Positions 1 to 8,257 are shown, counted from the first letter of the stretch. The stretch: DNA of 28,393 nucleotides from CAYGZQ01 sp964354375 [NCBI: uncultured Planctomycetota bacterium] (GCA_964354375.1 CAYGZQ010000041.1:1-28393), one strand, 5' to 3'. The notes: generated by a model not told the origin, from the sequence alone. A program made the numbers and translations.

Positions 1-7
1 TGAGGTC

Positions 8-35
8 TTGATTTTTCGGAATATTGCTGTATAAT
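8..35 (+). promoter_or_regulatory. Promoter of the metal-efflux pair
   Basis: A TTGATT box at 8-13 and a perfect TATAAT at 30-35 are separated by 16 bp. Transcription would start near 42-43, at the first base of the regulator's ATG, so the message would be leaderless or nearly so. The site is read by eye; the spacing and the perfect -10 box make it credible. Confidence 0.6.
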
Positions 36-40
36 TGATC

Positions 41-60
41 ATATGAGCAGACATTCAGGT
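41..60 (+). promoter_or_regulatory. Likely ArsR/SmtB-type operator overlapping the start codon
   Basis: The segment contains ATATGA and ATTCAGGT half sites arranged around a short centre (TGAGCA, two bases, CATTCA at 44-57). This closely resembles the 12-2-12 imperfect palindromes bound by SmtB/ZiaR/CadC regulators as I remember them. It covers the predicted transcription start and the first codons of the regulator, where a bound dimer would block RNA polymerase. Self-regulation by the adjacent gene product is inferred. Confidence 0.5.
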
Positions 61-429
61 GTTCAGGCAAAGACCCGCGACGCCCTCTGTGACGTTACAT
101 GCGTCAACGAAAGAAAGGTCAAACAGGTTCTCAGGAAGCTGGAACCCGAATCGGACATCGCCTCGCTGGCGGGCCTGTACAAGGCGCTTGGGGATCCCAC
201 AAGGGTGAAAATCCTCAGGGCGCTTTCCCTCGAGGAGCTGTGCGTGTGCGACATCGCCGCCCTTGTCGGACTCTCCCAGTCGGCCATATCCCACCAGCTC
301 AGGTTTCTGAGGATTTCGAAGCTTTGTAAGTATCGCAGGCAGGGGAAGATGGCGTACTACGCGCTCGACGACGATCACGTGCGGCAGCTTCTCGAAAAGG
401 GCCTCCAGCATGTCAGGGAGGATAGGTAG
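43..429 (+). CDS. CadC/SmtB-like ArsR-family metal-sensing repressor
   Basis: This is a 128-residue winged-helix repressor expected to release its operator when it binds a heavy metal. The helix-turn-helix is around residues 70-92 (SQSAISHQLR). It carries both classic metal sites of the family. The thiolate site is Cys16-x3-Cys20 in the N-terminal arm plus Cys67 and Cys69 in the ELCVCD motif, matching staphylococcal CadC. The dimer-interface site is Asp110, His112, His123 and Glu126, with exactly the spacing of SmtB and CadC. Such sensors respond to Cd, Pb or Zn; which metal acts here is inferred only. No Shine-Dalgarno precedes ATG43 and no later in-frame start keeps the Cys arm, so a leaderless start is likely. 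The permease follows six bases after the stop, forming an operon. Confidence 0.9.
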   Translation: MSRHSGVQAKTRDALCDVTCVNERKVKQVLRKLEPESDIASLAGLYKALGDPTRVKILRALSLEELCVCDIAALVGLSQSAISHQLRFLRISKLCKYRRQGKMAYYALDDDHVRQLLEKGLQHVREDR

Positions 430-435
430 CGCCGC

Positions 436-1569
436 GTGATCGATCAGTCTGCCGTAATCCTGTGGGGTATTGTCAGGGAGTGCTGGATCATTCTCACCGA
501 TTCGGCCCCGTACGTGCTGCTCGGGTTTGTCATCGCCGCCCTTCTGAAAGCCGTCATGCCGGACGATGTCGTCGTCAGGCATCTTGGCAGGAACGGGGGA
601 TGGTCGGTGCTCAAGGCGGCGCTGCTGGGGATTCCTCTTCCGCTGTGCTCCTGCGGGGTCATACCTGCTGCGATGGGGCTGAGAAAGCAGGGCGCGAGCA
701 GGGGAGCGACCGTCGCGTTCCTGGTGTCGACGCCTGAGACCGGGGTCGACTCGATAGCGATCACATGGGCCCTTCTGGACCCGCTAATGACCGTGTTCCG
801 CCCGATCGCGGCGTTCGTGTCGGCGATGCTCGCCGGAGCGCTCGAGAACATTTTCGGACCGAAGGACATGGAGCCTCAGACAGATCTTTCGGCGCATGCC
901 GCGTGCGCGTGCGATGGAGATTGTTCGATGCAACCGGCGGCACACGAGCATCTTCGACAGCCGCTCGTCTCCAGGCTGAAGGACTCTTTCAATTTCGCTT
1001 TCATCGAGCTGCTTTCCGACATCGGGAAATGGCTCGCTCTGGGGATAGTCCTGGCTGCGATAGTGGCGTACGCCGTTCCGGACGATTTCTTTCAACAGCA
1101 CCTGGGCGGCGGGATAATTCCAATGCTGATTATGTTAGCGGTCGGAATTCCGCTCTACGTGTGCGCGACATCGTCCACACCGCTCGCCGCGGCGCTGGTG
1201 ATGAAAGGCCTCTCGCCGGGAGCGGCGCTGGTGTTCCTGATAGCCGGTCCCGCGACGAATGTCGCGACAATGACCGTGGTCGGGAAAACGCTCGGGAGAA
1301 GGTCCCTGGTCATATACCTGACATCGATCGCGATCTGCGCGCTTGGCATGGGAATGGTCCTGGATGTGATCTACTTCCGTCTCGGCATCAGGCTGATTCC
1401 TGCCATCGCAGCGGGCGGCAACGACGGAACAGGCCGGCTGGGAATCGTATCGTCGATTGTCCTGCTGGGGCTCATTGCGTTGAGTGTTGTTGTTTCATCC
1501 AGACGCAAATCCCTCGTGGACAGGAATTCTCCATTTGGGGGTTGCGGGGAGGGGCAGCGGGTGGTATAA
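436..1569 (+). CDS. SO_0444-type metal efflux permease (ArsP_1/DUF318 superfamily)
   Basis: This is a 377-residue multi-spanning membrane protein. The signature PLPLCSCG lies at 68-74 with Cys71 and Cys73, and a matching motif YVCATSSTPL at 241-250 begins the second half. These are hallmarks of the two-fold repeated permease family that includes the SO_0444 Cu/Zn exporters and arsenic-related ArsP permeases. Between the halves, residues 154-172 form a polar loop rich in ligands (His154, Cys157, Cys159, Cys163, His170, His172), probably a cytoplasmic metal-collecting loop. The GTG start follows AGGGAGG at 415-421 inside the end of the regulator gene. Cotranscription with a CadC-type sensor supports efflux of a soft divalent metal. 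Its 3' end holds the clpC promoter. The exact substrate cannot be read from sequence. Confidence 0.85.
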   Translation: MIDQSAVILWGIVRECWIILTDSAPYVLLGFVIAALLKAVMPDDVVVRHLGRNGGWSVLKAALLGIPLPLCSCGVIPAAMGLRKQGASRGATVAFLVSTPETGVDSIAITWALLDPLMTVFRPIAAFVSAMLAGALENIFGPKDMEPQTDLSAHAACACDGDCSMQPAAHEHLRQPLVSRLKDSFNFAFIELLSDIGKWLALGIVLAAIVAYAVPDDFFQQHLGGGIIPMLIMLAVGIPLYVCATSSTPLAAALVMKGLSPGAALVFLIAGPATNVATMTVVGKTLGRRSLVIYLTSIAICALGMGMVLDVIYFRLGIRLIPAIAAGGNDGTGRLGIVSSIVLLGLIALSVVVSSRRKSLVDRNSPFGGCGEGQRVV

Positions 1570-1570
1570 T
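1542..1570 (+). promoter_or_regulatory. clpC promoter inside the permease 3' end
   Basis: TTGCGG at 1542-1547 and TATAAT at 1565-1570 are separated by 17 bp, and TGG directly precedes the -10 box, giving an extended -10. The -10 overlaps the permease stop codon. Transcription would start near 1577 and leave a leader of about 60 bases before clpC. No CtsR or CIRCE-like operator was seen. Confidence 0.6.
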
Positions 1571-1639
1571 CTGCGCGTAGTCTCATTAGATTTATTGCGT
1601 CTCATGTTATCAGCCAAGAGACGGAGGGGAGCTTGAACC

Positions 1640-4126
1640 TTGCGCGCGGAACGATTTACCCATCAGCTCAGGGAGGCCATCGAGGCGGCCCAGGCCATCC
1701 TCGCTGAACTCACACAGAACTCGCTCGATACCGATCACCTTCTGCTGGCCATGCTCGACCAGGAAGGCGGCATGATCGAGCGCATTCTCAAGAAGCTCAA
1801 GAAGAACGTGCTGAAAATCCGGGAGGACGCTCGCAAGGTGGTCTATGGAGGCCAGCAGCCGTCCGGAGCATCGCTTCCCCCCGGGGAGGAGGTTTACGTC
1901 ACCCCGAGAATGAAACGCGCATTCGATCTGGCCCTCGAGGAAGCGAGCCAGCTCGGGGACGCCTACATCGGCAACGAGCACATCCTTCTTGCCATGATGA
2001 AAATCCCCGAGGGAACCGCGTGGCAGATAATCCAGGGCATGGGGATCGCGCGCGAGGACGTTCTGGACGCGGTCCGCAAGATCCGCGGGACCAAGAAAGC
2101 CGACGATGCGAGCGCGGAGGAGAAATACGAGGCGCTCGAGCGGTTCACGCGCGACGTCACCGAGGAAGCGCGACAGGGGAAGCTTGATCCGGTGATCGGT
2201 CGCGAGGAAGAGATCAGGCGCGTGATCCAGGTTCTTGCGCGACGTCGCAAGAACAATCCCGTGCTCATCGGCGAGGCGGGCGTCGGCAAAACCGCCATAG
2301 TGGAGGGCCTCGCCGAGCGTATCGTGAACAACGAAATCCCCGAGACCCTTGCGGATCGGCGGGTGCTCGCCCTCGACATGGGCGCCCTGATTGCCGGGAC
2401 GAAATTCCGCGGCGAGTTCGAGGACCGTCTGAAAGCCGTGCTCGACGAGGTTCGGGGCGCCGAGGGTCGGATAATCCTGTTCATAGACGAGCTTCACACA
2501 GTAGTGGGCGCAGGGAAAGCCGAGGGCTCGATGGATGCGAGCAACATGCTCAAGCCGGCGCTCGCACGAGGGGAGCTTCAGTGTGTGGGCGCCACGACGA
2601 TTGATGAATATCGCAAAAACATCGAGAAGGACGCCGCTCTGGAGCGACGATTCCAGCCGATCATGGTCGAGGAGCCGACGGTCGACGAGACGATCCAGAT
2701 ACTTCACGGCCTCAAGGACCGCTACGAAGCGCATCACATGGTGGAGATCACGGACGATGCGATCGAGCAGGCTGCGCACCTGTCGCACCGGTACATCGCC
2801 GATCGATTCCTACCCGACAAGGCGATCGACCTTATCGACGAGGCGTGCGCGAAGGTGCACTACGACGCGATCTATATCCCTCCCGAGATCAAGAAGAAAG
2901 AAGACCAGTTGAGGGAGATACTCAAGGAGGAGGAAGCGGCCGGGAAAATGCAGGACTGGGAGAAGGCGGCGCATTTCAAGCAGGAGCGCGCGAAGGTCGA
3001 GTTCGAGCTCAAGGAAGCGATGGACAAATGGCGGGCGGGACGCGGCCCTCAGGACACGGTCGTCGACGGCAACGACATCGCGAGGGTAGTCAGCTCATGG
3101 ACCGGCATCCCGGTCACTAAAATGGAGCTGTCCGAGACCGAGAAGCTTCTGAACATGGAGGACAATCTTCATGCGAGAGTCGTCGCGCAGGACGAGGCGA
3201 TCAAGGCGGTGTGCGAGGCGGTGAGACGTGCGAGAGCCGGGCTTGCCGATCCCAATCGCCCGATCGGGAGCTTTCTGTTTCTTGGGCCGACAGGCGTCGG
3301 CAAAACCGAGCTTGCCAAAACTCTGGCGGAGTTCCTGTTCGACAGCGAGGAGGCTTTGGTCCGACTCGACATGTCGGAGTACATGGAGCGTCATACGGTC
3401 GCCAAGCTCATTGGAGCTCCTCCCGGTTATGTCGGCTATGATGAGGGTGGCCAGTTGACCGAGGCGGTCAGGCGTCACCCCTACGCGGTCGTGCTTCTGG
3501 ACGAGATCGAGAAGGCGCATCCCGAAGTGTTCAATATGCTGCTGCAGATCCTCGATGACGGGCGTCTGACCGATTCCCACGGCCGGACGGTGAACTTCAA
3601 GAACACCATTCTGATCATGACGTCCAACATCGGCTCGCACCTTATCGAGCCGCCGCTTCCCGGCCTCAAACCTGAGGACCGGCTCAAGCAATACCTCCAG
3701 ATGAAGGAAAACGTCATGGGCGAGGTCCGCGCGACGCTCAGGCCGGAGTTTCTGAACCGTATCGACGAGATCATAGTTTTCCACGCGCTCGATCGGAGTC
3801 ACATGACCCGGATTACGAGGCTTCTTCTGGCGAGGGTCGCGAATCGTCTGGAGGAGCACGATATTCACCTCAAGGTTGAGGAGGATGCTGTCGAGTTTCT
3901 TGCCAGGGTGGGCTTTGATCCCTCTTACGGCGCGCGTCCCCTGAAACGTGCGATCCAGACATATCTCGAGAACCCGCTTTCGAGGAGGATAATCGGCGGT
4001 GAGATAAAGGAGAGATCGGATGTGACCGTGACCGCGAGCGAGATCGCGAAGAACCCCGACCTCGACACGCCTTTCACTCCGGAGACCGCGCTCGAATTCA
4101 AGGCCACGGAGGGAGCCAAGCCTTAA
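1640..4126 (+). CDS. clpC: ClpC-type AAA+ unfoldase, ATP-binding subunit of a Clp protease
   Basis: This 828-residue Hsp100 protein unfolds substrates and feeds them to ClpP. In order it has a double Clp N domain (about 1-145), a first AAA module with Walker A GEAGVGKT at 211-218 and Walker B ending Asp283-Glu284, and a UVR-type coiled middle domain at about 417-457. The second AAA module has Walker A GPTGVGKT at 549-556 and Walker B ending Asp621-Glu622, followed by the C-terminal small domain. The UVR domain and length mark it as ClpC rather than ClpA or ClpB. The loop that should dock ClpP has the ClpC length but reads PGL at 674-676 instead of the usual V/I/L-G-F/L. The start is TTG at 1640, eight bases after GGAGGGGAG. 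The mcsA/mcsB/ctsR partners found in Firmicutes are absent here. Confidence 0.95.
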   Translation: MRAERFTHQLREAIEAAQAILAELTQNSLDTDHLLLAMLDQEGGMIERILKKLKKNVLKIREDARKVVYGGQQPSGASLPPGEEVYVTPRMKRAFDLALEEASQLGDAYIGNEHILLAMMKIPEGTAWQIIQGMGIAREDVLDAVRKIRGTKKADDASAEEKYEALERFTRDVTEEARQGKLDPVIGREEEIRRVIQVLARRRKNNPVLIGEAGVGKTAIVEGLAERIVNNEIPETLADRRVLALDMGALIAGTKFRGEFEDRLKAVLDEVRGAEGRIILFIDELHTVVGAGKAEGSMDASNMLKPALARGELQCVGATTIDEYRKNIEKDAALERRFQPIMVEEPTVDETIQILHGLKDRYEAHHMVEITDDAIEQAAHLSHRYIADRFLPDKAIDLIDEACAKVHYDAIYIPPEIKKKEDQLREILKEEEAAGKMQDWEKAAHFKQERAKVEFELKEAMDKWRAGRGPQDTVVDGNDIARVVSSWTGIPVTKMELSETEKLLNMEDNLHARVVAQDEAIKAVCEAVRRARAGLADPNRPIGSFLFLGPTGVGKTELAKTLAEFLFDSEEALVRLDMSEYMERHTVAKLIGAPPGYVGYDEGGQLTEAVRRHPYAVVLLDEIEKAHPEVFNMLLQILDDGRLTDSHGRTVNFKNTILIMTSNIGSHLIEPPLPGLKPEDRLKQYLQMKENVMGEVRATLRPEFLNRIDEIIVFHALDRSHMTRITRLLLARVANRLEEHDIHLKVEEDAVEFLARVGFDPSYGARPLKRAIQTYLENPLSRRIIGGEIKERSDVTVTASEIAKNPDLDTPFTPETALEFKATEGAKP

Positions 4127-4132
4127 ATGGTA

Positions 4133-4268
4133 TCCGAGCCGCGACCGTTAGGGAGCGGTCTTGTGTTTCGAGGAATGAGACCGCTTGCTCAGGTGTCCGA
4201 GCCGCGACCGTAAGGGAGCGGTCTCTTGTTTCGAGAGGAATGGAATGAGAGGAATGAGACCGCTTGCT
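4133..4268. repeat. Two copies of a palindromic intergenic repeat
   Basis: Copy 1 is 4133-4189 and copy 2 is 4196-4268. Both begin TCCGAGCCGCGACCGT and contain AGCGGTCT (4154-4161; 4217-4224) facing its complement AGACCGCT (4178-4185; 4257-4264), so each can fold into a hairpin. Copy 2 is 16 bases longer because AGAGGAATG and its neighbours are repeated within it. They resemble REP-type elements and may also end the clpC transcript. Confidence 0.75.
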
Positions 4269-4353
4269 TACGCGCGCGGCTCAGTGGTGTGGGACTTGGT
4301 TTGCAGGGAAACTGTCATAGAACACAAAATTTCTTTATCAGAGTCATCCCTTC

Positions 4354-4382
4354 TGTAAAAGCACGGAAATCTCTTGTATAAT
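4354..4382 (+). promoter_or_regulatory. Possible promoter of the first large lipoprotein
   Basis: A perfect TATAAT lies at 4377-4382. The best -35 at 17 bp is TGTAAA (4354-4359), which is weak. If used, transcription begins near 4389 and the lipoprotein message has a leader of about 205 bases. Confidence 0.4.
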
Positions 4383-4390
4383 GAAGATTA

Positions 4391-4423
4391 TCAGGGAATA
4401 GCCCGGAAACCTGAGGGCTTTTT
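4391..4423 (+). terminator. Terminator-like or attenuator-like stem in the lipoprotein leader
   Basis: AGCCC at 4400-4404 pairs with GGGCT at 4415-4419 and is followed by five T. A competing stem, TCAGG (4391-4395) with CCTGA (4410-4414), traps the AGCCC strand in its loop. The two stems cannot form together, as in an attenuator. Both are only five base pairs, so this is weak evidence. Confidence 0.3.
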
Positions 4424-4490
4424 AGTAATTTGATGCCCGAACGAATCTAAATGGACGTGGTGTTTGGGGAGGGGAAGAGTACAAGAGGCC

Positions 4491-4563
4491 TGCGTACCAT
4501 TCGGACGCACAGTAATGGAGAAACCGACCAGCCTCCCGGTGGATGAATGCGCCGGGAAGGTTG
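4491..4563 (+). ncRNA. Putative structured 5' leader with possible pseudoknot
   Basis: TGCGT (4491-4495) pairs with ACGCA (4505-4509), and CCATT in its loop (4497-4501) pairs with AATGG (4514-4518), a sterically feasible H-type pseudoknot. A second hairpin pairs CAGCCTCCCGG (4529-4539) with CCGGGAAGGTTG (4552-4563), ending 19 bases before the Shine-Dalgarno. This could be a cis-regulatory RNA. I could not match it to a known riboswitch class. Confidence 0.35.
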
Positions 4564-4594
4564 TTTATTCCGTTTGGACTGCAAGGAGCTTGCC

Positions 4595-7084
4595 ATGAAA
4601 CGATGGACAGTGCTCATAGTGTCAATAGCGGCGGTATCTCTGGTCGCGCTCGGCTGCGCGGGAGGTGGAAGCCCGATAGTCCCGACAGCGGATGGTCGGC
4701 ACCTGACCGAACCGGCTGATCGCGGGTCTCAGAGTCGGACTGTACTCTGGGGTTACTACGACGTAACGATAGACATCGCCGCGCAGACGGTGGAAGCGAT
4801 TCCCAACCGTGAGATGATGTTCGCGGCGAATGTCGTGCAGTTCCTGAACGGCAAACCCTCGAACCTGTCGTTCCACATCGACGGCACGACGCTCGGGGCG
4901 ACCTACACCGACGTTGATATCGATGTCAGCATAACGCATCCGTTTCCAGGGATGACCCAGTACAACGGGTATGATGTGAGGGGTATCTTCCTTGGCGACG
5001 GGTCCGGCAAGATGACATACTCTTCGAAGCTGAAGTACCCGGTCCAGGTGCTGGACCAGTTCATGATGGCCGATCCCGACGACACATACGGGTACGGGAA
5101 GCCGGACGGGTACACGCGATGGTTCAACCGAGCCGAGTTCTACAATCCGGGATTGTTCGGCTACACGCCCGGGCTTTGCGCGAGCGCCGGCTACAAGCCG
5201 ACAGCGACCCTGGCCCCATATAAATACTTCGCGGACGGGATCGGTCCCGACGATTTCATATGGCCGTCGATGATCAACAATCAGGGGGATCACGGCGTGT
5301 TCAGCGCGGGAACCACCAATGCGCGGAATTACTACCTGCGATTCCCGAACAGCAAGGGGATCAAGTTCGCGTACGCGGTGGTGGCGAACTGGGAGTCAGT
5401 CACCCAGCATCCGTCGAACGCAATCGAGGCGGTCCTGACGGACATCCACGTCACCGACGATGTGTGGTATCTCAATGAACAATACAGCGGCGGCGAGATC
5501 ATTCTCGATTTCAGCCTGTGGGACTGGGATGCCCACGTCAACTCCGTCGGCGTGATGGATGAGTATCGCATTCTCGTGCAGTCGTCGGTCTTGAGCTCGG
5601 TGCACGAGTTCACGCCTTCAGAGATGACCCCGACGGGCAGCGGCGCACACTACTGCACGTATCATGCCGAGATTGCCGCCGACAAGGTTGAGTATGTCGA
5701 TGAGAACGAGTTCTGGGTGATTGTGGAATACCCGGACTGCAACTACAACAACACGTGGGGCGTGCCCAACGGGGTCGGTTTTGCCCCCCTGGCGGCAATC
5801 TTCAGGCAGGGCCTCAATGTGGCGGATTACCCGATCAACCAGGACCCGGTCTGTGATCTTGTCATTGACGCGAAGAACCCGATGCCTTATCAGAGCTTCA
5901 CCCCGGCGGTTGTGGTGTTCGACGCCACAGGAACATACGATCCCGATCCCAAGGATATCCTGACATACGAATGGGATTTCGACGGTGACGCGGTCTACAA
6001 CGAGACCCCCGACGACGATTATGTCGGCTCCCCGAACAAGCCCGCTCATCTCTATTACAGCGACACCGCGTGCGACGTGTCGGTGAGAGTGAGGGACGGC
6101 AACACGGGCGAGGCGGTCTGCTCGATTCCCATCGACATCACCACGCACCCGTCAAAAAACATCCAGCTCAGAGCCGGAGTTGTCGCCAGCGACATCGCTA
6201 TGGACCCCACCAACGGCGACCTGCTTGTAGTGTACTCGGACTATTCCGTGTACAAGTACACTCGATCTTCGTTTTTCGCGACCGGCAGTCAATTCGTCTG
6301 GACCCCCACCTACATAGTTCCGAACCGCATTGACGTCGGACCGAACCAGTATTCCATTGTGGGCGGAACATATTACACCACCTATATAACGTCGACGATC
6401 TACAATGCATCGGGCTCCCAGGTGGCATACGTATGGTTGAACTATCTCTGGACGGCCTGCGATGTTATCGCCATGGGCGCCAGCGGTACCTACAGTAACG
6501 ACATGTGCTTCGCGCATGGGTACACTCAGGCGGGTATCAAGTATAACAGGGTGGCACGATGGGCCGACCCTCTTTATACAACGTACTACACTCATCAGAA
6601 CACTTACACCGAGAGCAACTATTTCGGATACAACAAGATTTTCTATGATTTCGTAAGAGGCTGCGAATCGGACAGCGATGACGACACGATCTGGTACGTG
6701 GAGGACGAGGACTACTTTGCGTCGCGCTGGCGGCTGGGCTCTACGACTAACCTGACGTACGACAACGCGTATTTCGGAACCGGAGCGCAAACGGACTCCG
6801 ACAGTGGTTTCTATGATCCGAGGGACATCACCCGCGACGATCAGAACCGCCTGTTTGTGCTCGACGAGCTCTCGACCACTGCTCCGAGAGTGAAGGTCTG
6901 GACCGTCTCCGGCGACACGACCACGTCTATCGGCGGCTTCGGCGATGCGACCCTTATCAGCGGAGATCCGTTAAGGATCGAAGGCAGCGACTACAACGGC
7001 GACATAGTCGTCTTTCACGGCAACGCGGCTCCGTTTCTGATCAGCGTATTCCAGCCGGCTGAAATGCCCGGCTACACGCCCTGA
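4595..7084 (+). CDS. Large PKD-containing secreted lipoprotein, copy 1
   Basis: This 829-residue protein is predicted to be exported and lipidated. Its signal peptide ends in the lipobox VALGC (Cys21), followed by Ala-Gly, which does not suggest inner-membrane retention. Residues about 50-330 form a conserved domain (motifs WGYYDV, YDVRG, GYTRWFN) shared with the two other large lipoproteins here. A PKD-like Ig domain follows at about 433-520, containing YEWDFDGD at 458-465. The C-terminal 300 residues are Tyr/Asp/Gly-rich and look like a beta-propeller, with a conserved DITRDDQNR stretch near the end. The ATG at 4595 is six bases after AAGGAG and starts directly at the signal peptide. It aligns end to end with the protein at 8422-10932, suggesting gene duplication. 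A binding or structural surface role is inferred; no catalytic motif is visible. Confidence 0.85.
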   Translation: MKRWTVLIVSIAAVSLVALGCAGGGSPIVPTADGRHLTEPADRGSQSRTVLWGYYDVTIDIAAQTVEAIPNREMMFAANVVQFLNGKPSNLSFHIDGTTLGATYTDVDIDVSITHPFPGMTQYNGYDVRGIFLGDGSGKMTYSSKLKYPVQVLDQFMMADPDDTYGYGKPDGYTRWFNRAEFYNPGLFGYTPGLCASAGYKPTATLAPYKYFADGIGPDDFIWPSMINNQGDHGVFSAGTTNARNYYLRFPNSKGIKFAYAVVANWESVTQHPSNAIEAVLTDIHVTDDVWYLNEQYSGGEIILDFSLWDWDAHVNSVGVMDEYRILVQSSVLSSVHEFTPSEMTPTGSGAHYCTYHAEIAADKVEYVDENEFWVIVEYPDCNYNNTWGVPNGVGFAPLAAIFRQGLNVADYPINQDPVCDLVIDAKNPMPYQSFTPAVVVFDATGTYDPDPKDILTYEWDFDGDAVYNETPDDDYVGSPNKPAHLYYSDTACDVSVRVRDGNTGEAVCSIPIDITTHPSKNIQLRAGVVASDIAMDPTNGDLLVVYSDYSVYKYTRSSFFATGSQFVWTPTYIVPNRIDVGPNQYSIVGGTYYTTYITSTIYNASGSQVAYVWLNYLWTACDVIAMGASGTYSNDMCFAHGYTQAGIKYNRVARWADPLYTTYYTHQNTYTESNYFGYNKIFYDFVRGCESDSDDDTIWYVEDEDYFASRWRLGSTTNLTYDNAYFGTGAQTDSDSGFYDPRDITRDDQNRLFVLDELSTTAPRVKVWTVSGDTTTSIGGFGDATLISGDPLRIEGSDYNGDIVVFHGNAAPFLISVFQPAEMPGYTP

Positions 7085-7120
7085 GTCGCGGCAGACGGTA
7101 TTCCGGCGGAATGAGCGGCA

Positions 7121-7154
7121 AAAATCCCCCCGGGCTGGTCCCGGGGGTTTTCTT
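7121..7154 (+). terminator. Rho-independent terminator after lipoprotein copy 1
   Basis: CCCCCGGG (7127-7134) and CCCGGGGG (7140-7147) form an eight-pair stem with a five-base loop. It is preceded by a run of A and followed by TTTTCTTT. It lies about 40 bases after the stop codon. Confidence 0.85.
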
Positions 7155-7196
7155 TCCCGTCGGGTACACCCCGAGGTCTCCGTGGTCCGACCGTGA

Positions 7197-7428
7197 GGGG
7201 CTGTTGAAAAACCTATCACGATGCCGAATCGGGTGGCACCCTCAGGCAGAAAGACTGCGCGAGCAGGCTTTCCGCCTGGGGGTGTTCAACCTCTTAATCC
7301 CTCTATTTATGAGGCATTCAGGTGATTGGTCCAGCACCCCCAGTCCGCCGCGGCGGACGAAGACTCGCCTGAGGGTGCCACGCCTTATATGGTCTCCTTG
7401 CGCGAAACCGGACTTTTTCAACAGCCCC
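7197..7428. mobile_element. Foldback MITE-like element, 232 bp
   Basis: Perfect 15-bp terminal inverted repeats, GGGGCTGTTGAAAAA at 7197-7211 and its complement at 7414-7428, enclose nested inverted repeats: 7233-7247 with 7367-7381 (15 bp, perfect) and 7276-7284 with 7335-7343 (9 bp, perfect). The whole element could therefore fold into one long hairpin. GTGA occurs immediately outside both ends (7193-7196; 7429-7432), consistent with a 4-bp target duplication. No transposase is encoded, so movement would need an enzyme elsewhere in the genome. Confidence 0.8.
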
Positions 7429-7473
7429 GTGAGGGAGGGCGTGTCCGGGTCGCGTCCCGGTATGTCGGGATCG

Positions 7474-7502
7474 TTGCAAAGGCGGCGTTCCGGTACTACC
7501 AT
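7474..7502 (+). promoter_or_regulatory. Possible promoter of the small lipoprotein
   Basis: TTGCAA (7474-7479) and TACCAT (7497-7502) are 17 bp apart, giving a leader of about 25 bases. The -10 box is a modest match. The site lies just outside the MITE, so it would not be disrupted by it. Confidence 0.4.
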
Positions 7503-7534
7503 GTTCACCCAGAATTGTCGAAAGGGAGGACCAT

Positions 7535-8134
7535 ATGCGTCTTACAGGCATTCTGATCCTGGCACTTGCCGGGCTCTTGATTCTGGGTATGGCCTGCACC
7601 TCGTCAAATCCCACGAAACAGGACACCGACAAGCAGGCGACGACCGAGCAGCCGAAGGAAACCGGAGACGATGTTGAGGGTCTTGAGACCGGGGAGCCGT
7701 CCGAAGCGGAAGAGGGCCAGGAGGGCCCTGAGGAGACCGAAACACCGTCCGGGGAAGCCGCGGAAGAGCAGGCGCCGAACTGGCCCATTACTGAGGAGGG
7801 AATCGTCAAGGAGAGGGTGCCGAACGGCTGGCCGGACTACATCCCCGTCATTGAAGGCGTTACCATTGCCGAGAGCATTGTGATGCCGCCCCCCAGCAAG
7901 GAAGCGAACGTTTTCGGATCGGGGAAGCTGACTGTCGAGCGGGTTGAAACCTTCTATTCGAATCTCCCGGGCTGGACGAAGGTCGACCTGGACCAGTGGG
8001 ACACCAAGAGCGAGAACCGCTGGATCAAGTTCGGCAGGGGCGCAGAGCGACTGAGTGTCGGCTACGGACTTGATGAAGGCGGGACGCTGCAGATCCATCT
8101 GCAATACACGATCCCGGAACCGTCGAGCGAGTGA
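7535..8134 (+). CDS. Small secreted lipoprotein with acidic linker
   Basis: This is a 199-residue protein of unknown function. The signal peptide ends in the lipobox LGMAC (Cys21). Residues about 25-80 are a low-complexity linker rich in Glu, Pro, Thr and Gly, presumably extended. A compact C-terminal domain of about 110 residues has the pattern YIPVIEG, then VETFYSNLPGW, then WIKFGRG, then a final beta strand. Comparable small lipoproteins have a YP-start and FY...LPGW core, but I know of no assigned activity. The ATG at 7535 follows GGGAGG at about the ideal distance. It lies between the two paralogous large lipoproteins and, judging by a terminator upstream and promoters on both sides, is probably transcribed alone. 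Confidence 0.85.
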   Translation: MRLTGILILALAGLLILGMACTSSNPTKQDTDKQATTEQPKETGDDVEGLETGEPSEAEEGQEGPEETETPSGEAAEEQAPNWPITEEGIVKERVPNGWPDYIPVIEGVTIAESIVMPPPSKEANVFGSGKLTVERVETFYSNLPGWTKVDLDQWDTKSENRWIKFGRGAERLSVGYGLDEGGTLQIHLQYTIPEPSSE

Positions 8135-8228
8135 GCTGGAGCAGGCCGGGCCTACGAGAGACTCGATTCCTTCAGGCGCACGCAGCGGCAGTTCGCGTCC
8201 GGTAGTGCCGGGGACGAGTCAGCATACC

Positions 8229-8257
8229 TTGAGTGTTTGCCATCGACGGGTTACAAT
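8229..8257 (+). promoter_or_regulatory. Promoter of the second large lipoprotein
   Basis: TTGAGT (8229-8234) and TACAAT (8252-8257) are separated by 17 bp. Transcription would begin near 8264, leaving a leader of about 158 bases before the ATG at 8422. Confidence 0.55.

Noticed and set aside
1610-2788. 392-residue open frame antisense to clpC
   Set aside because: It is a shadow of a well-defined AAA+ gene in a GC-rich sequence, with no recognisable domain or ribosome site.
4491-4563. c-di-GMP-I (GEMM) riboswitch
   Set aside because: GACGCACAG and AAACC occur, but the order and spacing of the conserved GEMM bases do not fit.
8229-8257. TTGCCA at 8237-8242 as the -35 box for copy 2
   Set aside because: It is only 9 bp from TACAAT; TTGAGT at 8229 has the proper 17-bp spacing.
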